A stretch of DNA of 64,000 bases from Hyphomicrobiales bacterium (lineage in GTDB: Bacteria > Pseudomonadota > Alphaproteobacteria > Rhizobiales > Rhizobiaceae). The stretch is from contig UBZT01000009.1 in NCBI GenBank assembly GCA_900470155.1, positions 1,232,213-1,296,212 of the forward strand, read 5' to 3'. The notes beneath the pieces were generated by a model. The model made no database searches and was not told the origin of the DNA. It was given only the letters and a program-made list of their open reading frames with translations. Both the position numbers and the translations under genes were made by a program. Shown in pieces: positions 43,946 to 54,725 of this stretch; the stretch's first letter is position 1; the number at the start of each line of letters is the position of its first letter.

Positions 43946-45352
43946 TCAGCGGATCAGACCGAGCTCTGTCGGCAGCCACAGTGTGATGGCCGGGACAAAG
44001 GTGATCAGGATGAGGGCGATGAACAGCGGCACGAGCCAGGGCAGGATCGCCATCGTGGTCCGCTCGACCGAAAGCTTGGCGACACGCGACAGCACGAAGA
44101 GCACCATGCCGAGCGGTGGATGCAACAGCCCGATCATCAGGTTCAAGGTCATGATCAGGCCGAAATGCACCGGATCAATGTCGAACTGCAATACGATCGG
44201 CAGCAGGATCGGCACCAGGATGGTGATCGCGGCAATCGTATCCAGGAAGCAGCCAACGAACAGCATGAGCAGGTTGACCAGGATGAGAAACACCCACTTG
44301 TTGTCGGTAATCGACAGCATGGCTCCCGACAGCATCTGTGCGGCCTGGCTTACTGTGAGCAGCCAGGCGAAGATCGACGCCGCCGTCACGATGAACAGGA
44401 CCGATGCCGTTGTTTCGATCGTATCGAAGGTCGCGCGTGAAAGCGATTTCAGCGTCATCGTCCGGTAGCGTACCAGGCCAAGGAACAGCGACCACAGGAC
44501 CGCGGCAACGGCTGCCTCCGTTGGCGTGAACCAGCCCATGGTCATGCCGCCGATCAGGATAACAGGGGTCATTAGCGCCATGACGGCAGAAAAGTCGAAA
44601 TACCAGTCGGCCGTGAGGAGAAGAACCAGAGCAATCCCGACTGCCACGTTCATCGACAGGCCGGCAAACATCAAAACATAGATCGTGACCGGAACCGCAA
44701 GCACGACAAGCACTTCCACAGAAGCCGAGAGCAGTCGCTTGATTTCGAAGGGCGTATCAGCCCCCCAGCCACGTCGATAGGCAAAGATCGCCACGGTGAT
44801 CATCATCAGAAGCGTCATGATAACGCCCGGAACGATACCGGCCATGAACAGGGCACCGATGGAAACATTGGCCATCATGCCGTAGATCACGAAGGGCAGC
44901 GACGGCGGAAAGATCGGGCCGAGGGTGGCCGACGCTGCCGTCACGCCGACGGCGACTTCAACCGGATAACCATGATCCTTCATCGCCTTGATCTCGATCG
45001 TGCCAATGCCCGCGGCATCGGCCAAAGCCGTGCCCGACATGCCGGAAAAGATCACCGAGCCGATGATATTGACCTGTGCCAAGCCTCCTTTCATCCAGCC
45101 GACAAGGGCGACCGCGAAGGCATAGATGCGTCCGGTAACGCCGGCGGAATTCATCAGATTGCCGGCGAGGATGAAAAAGGGCACGGCGAGCAGCGGAAAG
45201 CTCTCGACGCCTGCAATCATCCGCTGTGCGGCGATGATATCCGGGGCGACATTGTAAAAGACGAGATAGAGAACGGAGGCGACAGCCATGGAGATGGAAA
45301 CCGGCACGCCGACGACCATCAGGACAAGAAAGGAACCGACGAGCAGAAGCAT
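43946..45352 (-). CDS. TRAP transporter large permease (DctM-like)
   Basis: Inner-membrane protein of 468 residues with about 12 hydrophobic segments, the ion-coupled transport subunit of a TRAP system. It contains the family block GGLAQVNIIGSVIFSGMSG (near 90-110) and GLLHPPLGMVLFV near the end. It is somewhat longer than typical DctM (about 430). Starts just after the dctQ stop. Cargo probably a hexonate or hexuronate, from the neighbouring enzymes. Confidence 0.93.
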   Translation of the reverse strand: MLLLVGSFLVLMVVGVPVSISMAVASVLYLVFYNVAPDIIAAQRMIAGVESFPLLAVPFFILAGNLMNSAGVTGRIYAFAVALVGWMKGGLAQVNIIGSVIFSGMSGTALADAAGIGTIEIKAMKDHGYPVEVAVGVTAASATLGPIFPPSLPFVIYGMMANVSIGALFMAGIVPGVIMTLLMMITVAIFAYRRGWGADTPFEIKRLLSASVEVLVVLAVPVTIYVLMFAGLSMNVAVGIALVLLLTADWYFDFSAVMALMTPVILIGGMTMGWFTPTEAAVAAVLWSLFLGLVRYRTMTLKSLSRATFDTIETTASVLFIVTAASIFAWLLTVSQAAQMLSGAMLSITDNKWVFLILVNLLMLFVGCFLDTIAAITILVPILLPIVLQFDIDPVHFGLIMTLNLMIGLLHPPLGMVLFVLSRVAKLSVERTTMAILPWLVPLFIALILITFVPAITLWLPTELGLIR

Positions 45353-45355
45353 GGA

Positions 45356-45928
45356 TCAATCCTCGATCTTCTGAAATTCTTCCGGCCGCTCGAGCACGGA
45401 ATAGCCGCGCCGCTGATTGGCGATGAAAACCTGGATAGAGCGGAACAGCATCAACACGAAGCCGGCCATCACGCTGTAAAAGACGATGTTGCGCGGCAGG
45501 TCGATGGTCACCATGCGCTCGTCCGCGACAATCGACACATAGCGCCACATCAGCCAGCAGGCGTAGATGAAGAAGCCGATCCGCACGAGATCGACGAAGA
45601 TCGCAAGCGCCCGAGCCACCTTCGCCGGAACGTAGTGATAGAGCACGTCGACCTGGATATGGCGCGACACGCGCACGCACATCACAGCACCGAGGAAGAC
45701 CACGCCGATCAGGCAGTTGATCGCGATCTCTTCCGTCCAGGCATAGGAATTGTTGAGCACATAACGAGTGAAGAACTGCAGGAAGACACATCCCGCCATG
45801 ACCCAGAATATGGCAAGCGTGACCCAGTCTTCGACAGCATAGTGCGAGATATCGATATCGGGTGCAGCTTCATCGAAGGAATGCGCAAGCTCCTCCGCTG
45901 TGATCGGCGTATGGATTTCTTTTGACAT
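45356..45928 (-). CDS. TRAP transporter small permease (DctQ-like)
   Basis: 190 residues from the ATG at 45928; a frame up to 45985 adds 19 residues that overlap the binding-protein stop region and look like leader. Four hydrophobic segments are visible, with the family pattern AWTEEIAINCLIGVVFLGAV. No strong ribosome site is apparent, so the start could be the ATG at 45937. Partner of the large permease. Confidence 0.88.
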   Translation of the reverse strand: MSKEIHTPITAEELAHSFDEAAPDIDISHYAVEDWVTLAIFWVMAGCVFLQFFTRYVLNNSYAWTEEIAINCLIGVVFLGAVMCVRVSRHIQVDVLYHYVPAKVARALAIFVDLVRIGFFIYACWLMWRYVSIVADERMVTIDLPRNIVFYSVMAGFVLMLFRSIQVFIANQRRGYSVLERPEEFQKIED

Positions 45929-45988
45929 GGGAGACATCCGCGTAAGAGGAAGGAATGCCGGCCCTTCCGGGAAGAGCCGGCACACGGA

Positions 45989-46963
45989 TCACTTGACGGC
46001 GCGGATCGCCTCCCAATCGGCTTTGACATAGCCGAAGTCTTCCATCGCGGCTTTTTCCATCACGGTCTTTTCGAAGTCGGCCTTGTCGACTTCGGCAACA
46101 TCGATTCCCCGTTCCTTGAAGGTCGCAACCAGAGTCTGCTCGCGTTCGGCGATGATATTGGTGCTGCGTTCAGCCGCCTGCTGCATCACTTCGGTGAAGA
46201 TCTGCTTGTCGGCATCAGAAAGGTTTGCCCACAGGCTTTTCGAAATCAGCGTGTTGAGATGATCGACGATGTGCCCGGTCAGCACGATGTGCTTCTGCAC
46301 TTCGTAGAATTTCTTCGCTTCGATCGTGGTCAGCGGGTTTTCCTGCGCTTCGACCGTGCCGTTCTGCAGAGCAAGATAGACCTCGGCAAAAGCGATCGGC
46401 GTGGTGTTCGCACCGCAGGAACGGGGCATGGCGAGATAGGCCGGAACGTCCGGAACGCGGATCTTCAGGCCAGCCATGTCAGCGCATTTGGTAATCGGCT
46501 TGTTCGACGTGGTGTGGCGCGTGCCGTAATAGGTAACCGCGGTGATATGATTGCCTGACGCGTCTTCATAACCCTGCGCAAGACGCTTGAAGACATCGCT
46601 CTTGGTATAGGCGATCAGGTGTGCCGGATCGCGGAAGGTATAGGGATAATATGTGACGCCGATCGGCGCATATTCACGCGCTGCAAAGCTTGAACCCGAG
46701 ATGATGATGTCAACCGTACCGAGCTTCAGACCCTGGTTGAGGTCGGCCTCCTTGCCGAGCTGCGATGCCGGAAAGACATCGATCTTGTAGCGCCCTTCGG
46801 TGCGCTTGCCGATTTCCTCGGCCGCCCAGACGGATTCAGAATGGAAAGGTTCCGACGTCTCGTAGACATGCGCCCACTTCAGAACGGTTTCGGCCTGCGC
46901 GGTCAGCGCCGAGGCCAGAATGGCGGCGGTTGCGCCCATCAGCATTTTCAGTTTGAACTTCAT
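45989..46963 (-). CDS. TRAP transporter substrate-binding protein (DctP-like)
   Basis: Periplasmic binding protein of 324 residues from the ATG at 46963 (GGGAGGAG upstream). Signal peptide 1-24 (LTAQA|ETVLKW). The family block GLKIRVPDVPAYLAM contains the Arg that binds the substrate carboxylate; also NPLTTIEAKKFYEVQKHIVLT (with break). The gene order GntR-DctP-DctQ-DctM-dehydrogenase-UxuA-UxuB points to an acidic sugar as the cargo. Confidence 0.92.
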   Translation of the reverse strand: MKFKLKMLMGATAAILASALTAQAETVLKWAHVYETSEPFHSESVWAAEEIGKRTEGRYKIDVFPASQLGKEADLNQGLKLGTVDIIISGSSFAAREYAPIGVTYYPYTFRDPAHLIAYTKSDVFKRLAQGYEDASGNHITAVTYYGTRHTTSNKPITKCADMAGLKIRVPDVPAYLAMPRSCGANTTPIAFAEVYLALQNGTVEAQENPLTTIEAKKFYEVQKHIVLTGHIVDHLNTLISKSLWANLSDADKQIFTEVMQQAAERSTNIIAEREQTLVATFKERGIDVAEVDKADFEKTVMEKAAMEDFGYVKADWEAIRAVK

Positions 46964-46998
46964 CTTATTCTCCTCCCAAGTTGAAGTCAGTCGATCGG

Positions 46999-47745
46999 CT
47001 AAATGCCGCCGGCACGCCTCCATGCGGCCGGTATCGAACCGTCGGTCGTTTCCTCCTCGAAACTTTCCGACAGGCGAAGCTGTGATTGGTCGAGATGGGC
47101 ACGCATGGCGGCCCGAGCTGCCGCTGGATCCGCGGCTGCAATTGCATCCCGAATGGCGCGATGCTCCTCCATCGCGGCCCTCCAGGTATCCTTGTTTTCG
47201 AAATAGCTGGCGAGCTTTTCAAAATAGGGTGTCATGCGCATATCGTGAATGCTGCCGACGAAACGGTTCAATGTGGCATTGGCGATGATACCCGACACGA
47301 TCACATGGAAATCGCGATCAAGGGCCAAGGCGGCACGGCGATCATCCAGTGCCGCGTCCATCTTGGCCAGATTGTCGTCGAGCACCAGGATGTGTTCGGG
47401 CCTGGCCAGCCGTGCCGCTTCCTCGGCTACAGCACATTCGACCACCGCCCGCGCACGTAGCAACTCAAACGGCCCTTCAAAATCTTCCGGCGGCAGGTCA
47501 GCGACTGGCACCTTGCGCGCCGTCACATAGATGCCGGAACCCATGCGGATATCGATGAATCCCTCGACTTCGAGCACGATCAATGCCTCCCGAATGGTCG
47601 GACGCGAGACGCCGAGCTTCTGCGCCAGATCACGCTCGGCCGGCAGCCTTGACCCCGCCTGCAATTCGCCGCGCTCGATCAGGCCTCGCATCTGGTCCGC
47701 CACCTGGCGATACAGGCGGCGCGATTCAACGGCGGAGAAAATCAT
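46999..47745 (-). CDS. GntR/FadR-family regulator of the uronate/hexonate operon
   Basis: 248 residues. N-terminal winged helix LYRQVADQMRGLIERGELQA, then LAQKLGVSRPTIREALIVLE, and an FCD-type effector domain with the metal-binding pattern D..FH, and HRAIRDAI near 205. Resembles ExuR/UxuR. First gene of a seven-gene minus-strand operon. A palindromic site of the UxuR/ExuR type is found 34 bases upstream of its start (47779-47789), so autoregulation is likely. The effector is probably the imported sugar acid or an intermediate. Confidence 0.9.
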   Translation of the reverse strand: MIFSAVESRRLYRQVADQMRGLIERGELQAGSRLPAERDLAQKLGVSRPTIREALIVLEVEGFIDIRMGSGIYVTARKVPVADLPPEDFEGPFELLRARAVVECAVAEEAARLARPEHILVLDDNLAKMDAALDDRRAALALDRDFHVIVSGIIANATLNRFVGSIHDMRMTPYFEKLASYFENKDTWRAAMEEHRAIRDAIAAADPAAARAAMRAHLDQSQLRLSESFEEETTDGSIPAAWRRAGGI

Positions 47746-47778
47746 GGTCTGCAGCGTCCTTCTGGACAGGTGGCCAAG

Positions 47779-47789
47779 TGGTCATACCA
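47779..47789. promoter_or_regulatory. Predicted GntR (UxuR/ExuR-like) operator
   Basis: TGGTCATACCA, with TGGT and ACCA arms around three bases and AATT on one side. This fits the TTGGTnnnACCAA pattern known for FadR-subfamily uronate regulators. It lies 34 bases upstream of the GntR start, in the promoter of the whole operon. Confidence 0.62.
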
Positions 47790-48022
47790 ATTAGAATGAA
47801 GTGATACGCCTGCAAACAACGATCTGTCAATTGCAAGAATGCCAAATGGAATACGAATAGCGCTCCGCTGCGACAAGCACGGTGATTGGGATCATGATGC
47901 CCGGACACTGCCTCGCGCAACCGACGTCATCGAATTAGCGTCGGCATCGGGATCGGCCGATCCCACCGCTTTCGATCGGCACTTGACGCGGCAAGCCATA
48001 TGTTCGTAACCTTAAGTCATTC

Positions 48023-48125
48023 ACCAGGGGGGTCCCGTCAAGGGGCTGAGAGTCTGCTGAGCTTTTTCGAAAGCAGCGCAGTGACCCGTTGAACCTGATC
48101 CAGTTCATACTGGCGTAGGGACGGT
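48023..48125 (+). ncRNA. TPP riboswitch (THI element)
   Basis: Thiamin pyrophosphate sensor upstream of thiC. Conserved parts: GGGGCTGAGA ending at 48051 (CTGAGA at 48046-48051), ACCCGTTGAACCTGATCCAG at 48084-48103, and the final ACTGGCGTAGGGA up to 48121. Binding of TPP would lower expression of thiCOSGE. Confidence 0.95.
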
Positions 48126-48199
48126 GCGAGCGCTGCAATGCCAGGAGTCCATTCTGTGGACTGAAGGCAGGCGTCTATCCATCTTTCCGGCTGACATGA

Positions 48200-50065
<1,866 letters not shown>

Positions 50066-50066
50066 C

Positions 50067-51053
50067 ATGACTATTGTCATAAAAGGGGCCGGCATAGCCG
50101 GCCTCGTCACCGCGCACGAATTGATGCGACGTGGTTTCGCCGTCGAAGTGCATGAGCGCGCAGATGTGGTCGGTGGTGGTGCATCTCATTTTGCCGGCGG
50201 CATGCTTGCTCCCTACTGCGAGCGGGAGGCGGCTACCGAAACCGTCCTGCAACTCGGCCTTCAGGGTCTGGATTGGTGGCGACGCACCCTACCCGGCGAA
50301 ATCATCAACAAGGGCACGCTTATCCTCGCTCAGCCTAGAGACATGGCCGAACTCAGCCGCTTTGCCGCCCGCACGCGGGACCATCAATGGGTTGATGCCG
50401 ATGCCATCGCCGCTCTAGAACCAGACCTGGGCGGACGGTTTCACAAGGGCCTTTTCTTTGCCGGAGAAGCTCATCTCGATCCAAGACGGGCGATGAAGAG
50501 GCTCTATGAAAACCTCAGGGAGGGCGGGGTCCTGTTCCGCTTCTCCTATAACGAGAAAACGCAAGCTCATACCCACGATTGTACAATCGATTGTACCGGC
50601 CCGGCCGCAATCGAAACCTTGCCGGGCCTGCGCGGCGTGCGCGGCGAGATGCTCTATCTGCACGCATCGGATATCGCGTTGTCAAGACCGATCCGTCTGC
50701 TGCATCCCCGCCATCCTCTCTATATCGTGCCCAGAAGACACGGCCTTTTCATGCTCGGCGCAACGATGATCGAAGCTGCGGACAATGGGCCGATTGCCGT
50801 TCGCTCACTGATGGAATTGCTCATCATGGCTTGTGCCGTGCATCCGTCATTCGGTGAAGCACGCGTCGTGGAGACGGGGGTCGGTGTTCGCCCGGCCTTT
50901 GCGGACAACATGCCCCGCGTCATCGAAACACCGGATGGTCTGGCCGTAGCGGGCATGCATCGCCACGGCTTTCTGCTTGCGCCGGCGCTTGCCCAGCAGG
51001 TTGCGGAGCGGCTTCAGCAGCAGCGGATCAACGGTGAAAGGAAATCAGCATGA
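50067..51053 (+). CDS. thiO: Glycine oxidase ThiO
   Basis: FAD enzyme of 328 residues that oxidises glycine to the dehydroglycine (imine) used for the thiazole ring. The ATG at 50067 follows the thiC stop directly. FAD-binding motif GAGIAGLVTAHEL (7-19), GGGASHFAGGMLAPYCE near 36-52, and C-terminal GVRPAFADNMPRV. Overlaps the thiS start by ATGA. Slightly shorter than some ThiO proteins but complete. Confidence 0.93.
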   Translation: MTIVIKGAGIAGLVTAHELMRRGFAVEVHERADVVGGGASHFAGGMLAPYCEREAATETVLQLGLQGLDWWRRTLPGEIINKGTLILAQPRDMAELSRFAARTRDHQWVDADAIAALEPDLGGRFHKGLFFAGEAHLDPRRAMKRLYENLREGGVLFRFSYNEKTQAHTHDCTIDCTGPAAIETLPGLRGVRGEMLYLHASDIALSRPIRLLHPRHPLYIVPRRHGLFMLGATMIEAADNGPIAVRSLMELLIMACAVHPSFGEARVVETGVGVRPAFADNMPRVIETPDGLAVAGMHRHGFLLAPALAQQVAERLQQQRINGERKSA

Positions 51054-51247
51054 AGCTCATCGTCAACGGCGAACCGAAGGAAAGCCCCGCCGCGACACTC
51101 GCGGAGCTGCTGACCACTCTCGAATACGAAGGCGACTGGCTCGCAACCGCTGTCAATGGCGACCTTGTCCATCGCGAGGACCGAAATCAACACCAGCTCA
51201 GGCCAGGCGACCGGATCGAAATCCTTTCGCCCATGCAGGGAGGATGA
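51050..51247 (+). CDS. thiS: Sulfur carrier protein ThiS
   Basis: Ubiquitin-like carrier of 65 residues: [11 protein letters not shown] at the start and the required C-terminal Gly-Gly in LSPMQGG. It is thiocarboxylated and gives sulfur to ThiG. Overlaps thiO and lies five bases before thiG. Confidence 0.94.
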   Translation: MKLIVNGEPKESPAATLAELLTTLEYEGDWLATAVNGDLVHREDRNQHQLRPGDRIEILSPMQGG

Positions 51248-51251
51248 TGAC

Positions 51252-52028
51252 ATGACCCTATCGATCTACGATACCGAAATCTCGTCGCGCCTGTTGCTCG
51301 GGACGGCGCGTTATCCGTCCCCAGCCATTCTGGCCGAAGCAATCCAGCGGTCTGGCACAGAGATCATCACCGTTTCGCTTCGCCGAGAAACAGCCGGCGG
51401 CAAGACTGGCGGCAACTTCTTCCAGCTCATCAAGGAGCTTGGCGTAAACGTCCTGCCCAACACCGCCGGCTGCCACAGTGCATCGGAAGCCGTGCTGACG
51501 GCAAGAATGGCGCGTGAAGTCTTCGCCACCAACTGGATCAAGCTCGAGGTCATCGGTCATCAGGAGACGTTGCAACCCGATGTCTTTGGCCTTGTCGAGG
51601 CAGCAAAGATCCTCAGTGAGGAGGGCTTTGACGTCTTTCCCTACACGACCGACGATCTGGTGGTCGGCGAAAAGCTGCTCGCCGCCGGCTGTAGGGTGCT
51701 GATGCCCTGGTGTGCGCCCATCGGCAGTGCCATGGGGCCGCAAAACCCGGCCGGCCTCCGGGCCATGCGCGCGGAATTTCCCGATATCCCCCTGATCGTC
51801 GATGCCGGCATCGGCAGGCCGTCGCACGCAACAGCCGTCATGGAACTGGGCTACGACGCCGTGCTGCTGAACACCGCCGTCGCCGTCGCGCTTGATCCTC
51901 CGCTGATGGCGCAAGCCTTTGCGGATGCAATTTCGGCCGGGCGGCTGGCCTACAAGGCGGGCATGCTGGAACCGCGCGACATGGCGGTTCCCTCCACCCC
52001 GACAATTGGAAAAGGCGTATTCGCATGA
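51252..52028 (+). CDS. thiG: Thiazole synthase ThiG
   Basis: 258 residues from the ATG at 51252; longer frames run back through thiS and are rejected. Forms the thiazole phosphate from deoxyxylulose phosphate, dehydroglycine and ThiS-thiocarboxylate. Motifs: [26 protein letters not shown] with the Schiff-base Lys, [14 protein letters not shown] and [11 protein letters not shown]. Stop overlaps the thiE start. Confidence 0.96.
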   Translation: MTLSIYDTEISSRLLLGTARYPSPAILAEAIQRSGTEIITVSLRRETAGGKTGGNFFQLIKELGVNVLPNTAGCHSASEAVLTARMAREVFATNWIKLEVIGHQETLQPDVFGLVEAAKILSEEGFDVFPYTTDDLVVGEKLLAAGCRVLMPWCAPIGSAMGPQNPAGLRAMRAEFPDIPLIVDAGIGRPSHATAVMELGYDAVLLNTAVAVALDPPLMAQAFADAISAGRLAYKAGMLEPRDMAVPSTPTIGKGVFA

Positions 52029-52666
52029 AACTCGATCCGTTTTATCTGATTGTCGACAGCGCCGACTGGATCGAGCGTTTGGTTCCCCTCGGCGTGAAAC
52101 TCGTGCAATTGCGCATGAAGAATGTCGCGCTTGCGATGGTGCGCCACCACATCCGCCACGCCAGACTGATCTGCGCAAGACATGGTTGCCAGCTGATCAT
52201 CAACGACTATTGGCAAGTGGCCATCGAGGAGGGATGCGATTTCATCCATCTTGGCCAGGAGGACTTGGGCGATGCCGACCTCAAGGCGATCCGCAAGGCA
52301 AATCTGAAAATCGGCATTTCGACCCATGACGAGATAGAACTGGAAGCGGCACAGTCCGTCACTCCCGACTATATCGCACTCGGGCCGATCTATCCGACCA
52401 CCCTGAAACAGATGAAATGGGCGCCGCAAGGTCTTGAAAAGCTGGGCTTGTGGAAACGCAGGATCGGAGCTCTGCCCCTTGTCGCGATTGGCGGGCTGCG
52501 GGTCGATCGGCTGGCGGGTGTCTTTTCCCATGGCGCAGACATCGCAGCCGTCGTGTCCGACATCACGCAGAACCGTAATCCTGAACAACGTATGCAGGAG
52601 TGGCTTGATCAAACCGCCCATGTAGCAGATGGGCGGTCACGACATGTTCAAATGCATAAGAGCTAG
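52025..52666 (+). CDS. thiE: Thiamin-phosphate synthase ThiE
   Basis: Joins pyrimidine and thiazole moieties, 213 residues. Motifs: [33 protein letters not shown] (with break), [20 protein letters not shown] and VAIGGL. Last thi gene. Its stop codon overlaps the stop of the convergent AI-2E-type gene within CTAG at 52663-52666. Confidence 0.94.
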   Translation: MKLDPFYLIVDSADWIERLVPLGVKLVQLRMKNVALAMVRHHIRHARLICARHGCQLIINDYWQVAIEEGCDFIHLGQEDLGDADLKAIRKANLKIGISTHDEIELEAAQSVTPDYIALGPIYPTTLKQMKWAPQGLEKLGLWKRRIGALPLVAIGGLRVDRLAGVFSHGADIAAVVSDITQNRNPEQRMQEWLDQTAHVADGRSRHVQMHKS

Positions 52667-54597
52667 GGATATGAACTCGCAACGCTGGCCAGTTTCAACC
52701 GCGGGCGTGTGACTTTGCGGACCGGGACTTTCAGCGCGGTCGGCGGGGCTATCGTCAATGCACCGACGACCGTTTCGGACAGTGTCTGGCAGACAAAATC
52801 CGCGTCAATGGCAGAGGGTTCGATGAGCGCATTGTCACGCCCATTTGCTGGGGGAACCAGTAGCCCAACACGCACAGTCGGCTTGAGCCGCTTGATCCGC
52901 CGCACCAGCAGACGGGCGTGCGATTTGGAATTGCCGTTGAGGTAGGAGATGATCACGGTTTCGATGTCATCCAGCGCGACGGGCACAAAGGCCCGCGCAA
53001 CCAGGTCGGCATAGGATGCCGTTCTGACCATTGCCCCCTGAACCTCCAGAACCTGGGCCAGCATGGCTGCTGCCGCATCGTCCATTTCGCCACGCCCCCC
53101 GGCACAGAGAACAGAACGCCCCTGCCCGTCTGGCAGCTCCAAGCTAATGTCTTGATCGGTATCTTCGATGTCGCTGTCTTCATTCTCTTCCTCTTCCGCG
53201 ATGTCGGAGAGGTTATCAACGAGGGACCGGCAACTCGAGGCAAAGAGCGCAATCTGCTCCTCCGTCATCACGCCCCGCTGCCGATCGACCTCGCCCAGCA
53301 TCAATGCGGGAAGTCCGACCTTTTCATAGTATTCGCTGAGATACTCGTCCTCCAGATAGTCTTCCGCATTGTCGGTGGCTTCACTGGGGTCGCCAGCCAG
53401 AAGCCGCTGATACAATTTCTCATGCGGCTCCAAAACTGCTTCGTTTCCAAGCAACACGTCAAGGAAGCCAAACTGCGGCACGTGACGACCGAGAACGACG
53501 AGACAGACGGTCAGAGGCGTTGACAATATCAGTCCGAGCGGCCCCCAGAGCCATGACCAGAAGATCGCGGAAATGATGATTGCTAGAGGCGACAGACCTG
53601 TGTGGGACCCATAAAGCCAAGGTTCGATCACATTGTTGCTGATGATTTCAATGGTCGCAAAGAGCGCGATGACCCAAAGGACAAGCGACCAGCCCGGCGC
53701 AATTGCCAGCGCCAGGAACAAAGGCAGCACCATGCCGATGACAGGTCCGATATAGGGGACGAACCGCAGGACGAGCGTGAGGAGGCCCCATAGCATGGCA
53801 TTTGGTATGCCAAGGATCCAAAGCCCCAGAGCGATGGGCACCGCATAGAGCGTATTCACAACCAACTGCATCAGAAGGTATTTTCCGACGCGTTTTCCGG
53901 CATCCTGCAGAGCGGCCGTCGTGCGATGAAGGTCGCCTTGTCCGACAAGACGAATAAATCGGTCACGCAGATCTTCGCGCTCAAGCAGCATGAAAATCAC
54001 CAGAATGACCACAAGGCCTGCAGTGGCAAACGGGCTGATAAGCGGAAGGATGAAGTTTCCAAGGGTCTGAATCGGATTGGATCGCGTCACGATTTCAACC
54101 GGCAGTGGCTCGCGCGCCGTGGGGGAAGGCGCCTCCTGGCTGACGGCGGCACTCGTCTGCATTTCCGACCCTACCCGTTCGACGACTCTGCTCAGATGCT
54201 CGAGAACGCCATTGCCAGAACCTGCCTGGCTGAGAGCCTGAACCTTTTCGACAATGTTTCGCTGATAGGTTGGTATGTTCTCCGCCAGGTTCGCCACCTG
54301 AGTGGCAACGAGAAAGCTGAACAAGGCGATTGCGGAAAATGCCGAGATAACCGCGAAAAGCACAGCGACAATCTTCGGAACGGAGCGTTTCCGCAGGAAT
54401 GATACAATGGGTGCGAGCGCAAATGTCAGAAGAAGCGCGAGAGCGAGCGGAACGAGGATCTCCTGACCAATCCGCAAGATAACCGCAATGCCGATCAGGA
54501 TCAGGATAGTCCGGCCGGTGAACTTGGCCACCGTCGCCGGCTCGCTACGAGCAAGCATGCTGAGGGAAACGGTACCGCTAGTCTTTGAACTTTCCAT
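52663..54597 (-). CDS. AI-2E/PerM-family transporter with a long C-terminal cytoplasmic domain
   Basis: Membrane protein of 644 residues from the ATG at 54597 (GGGGAAACG upstream). The membrane part (about 15-360) has roughly eight segments, including LRFVPYIGPVIGMVLPLFLA and the late ILSTPLTVCLVVLGRHVPQFGFL (with break). Residues from about 375 form a linker rich in acidic residues (EEEENEDSDIEDTD) and then a Rossmann-like region (about 490-620). Typical family members are about 350-400 residues, so the extension is notable. Substrate unknown; the AI-2 label is only a family name. Confidence 0.85.
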   Translation of the reverse strand: MESSKTSGTVSLSMLARSEPATVAKFTGRTILILIGIAVILRIGQEILVPLALALLLTFALAPIVSFLRKRSVPKIVAVLFAVISAFSAIALFSFLVATQVANLAENIPTYQRNIVEKVQALSQAGSGNGVLEHLSRVVERVGSEMQTSAAVSQEAPSPTAREPLPVEIVTRSNPIQTLGNFILPLISPFATAGLVVILVIFMLLEREDLRDRFIRLVGQGDLHRTTAALQDAGKRVGKYLLMQLVVNTLYAVPIALGLWILGIPNAMLWGLLTLVLRFVPYIGPVIGMVLPLFLALAIAPGWSLVLWVIALFATIEIISNNVIEPWLYGSHTGLSPLAIIISAIFWSWLWGPLGLILSTPLTVCLVVLGRHVPQFGFLDVLLGNEAVLEPHEKLYQRLLAGDPSEATDNAEDYLEDEYLSEYYEKVGLPALMLGEVDRQRGVMTEEQIALFASSCRSLVDNLSDIAEEEENEDSDIEDTDQDISLELPDGQGRSVLCAGGRGEMDDAAAAMLAQVLEVQGAMVRTASYADLVARAFVPVALDDIETVIISYLNGNSKSHARLLVRRIKRLKPTVRVGLLVPPANGRDNALIEPSAIDADFVCQTLSETVVGALTIAPPTALKVPVRKVTRPRLKLASVASSYP

Positions 54598-54725
54598 CGT
54601 TTCCCCGCATGTTGTCATTCACCCGCACGCCGTCCTGGGACCAGTTTCAGCCTAACAGATTTGAGCTGATTAGGTTCAGCAATATCGCCCGCGTTTAGGC
54701 TCCGTCGAAGGTATACCGTGCCAAT

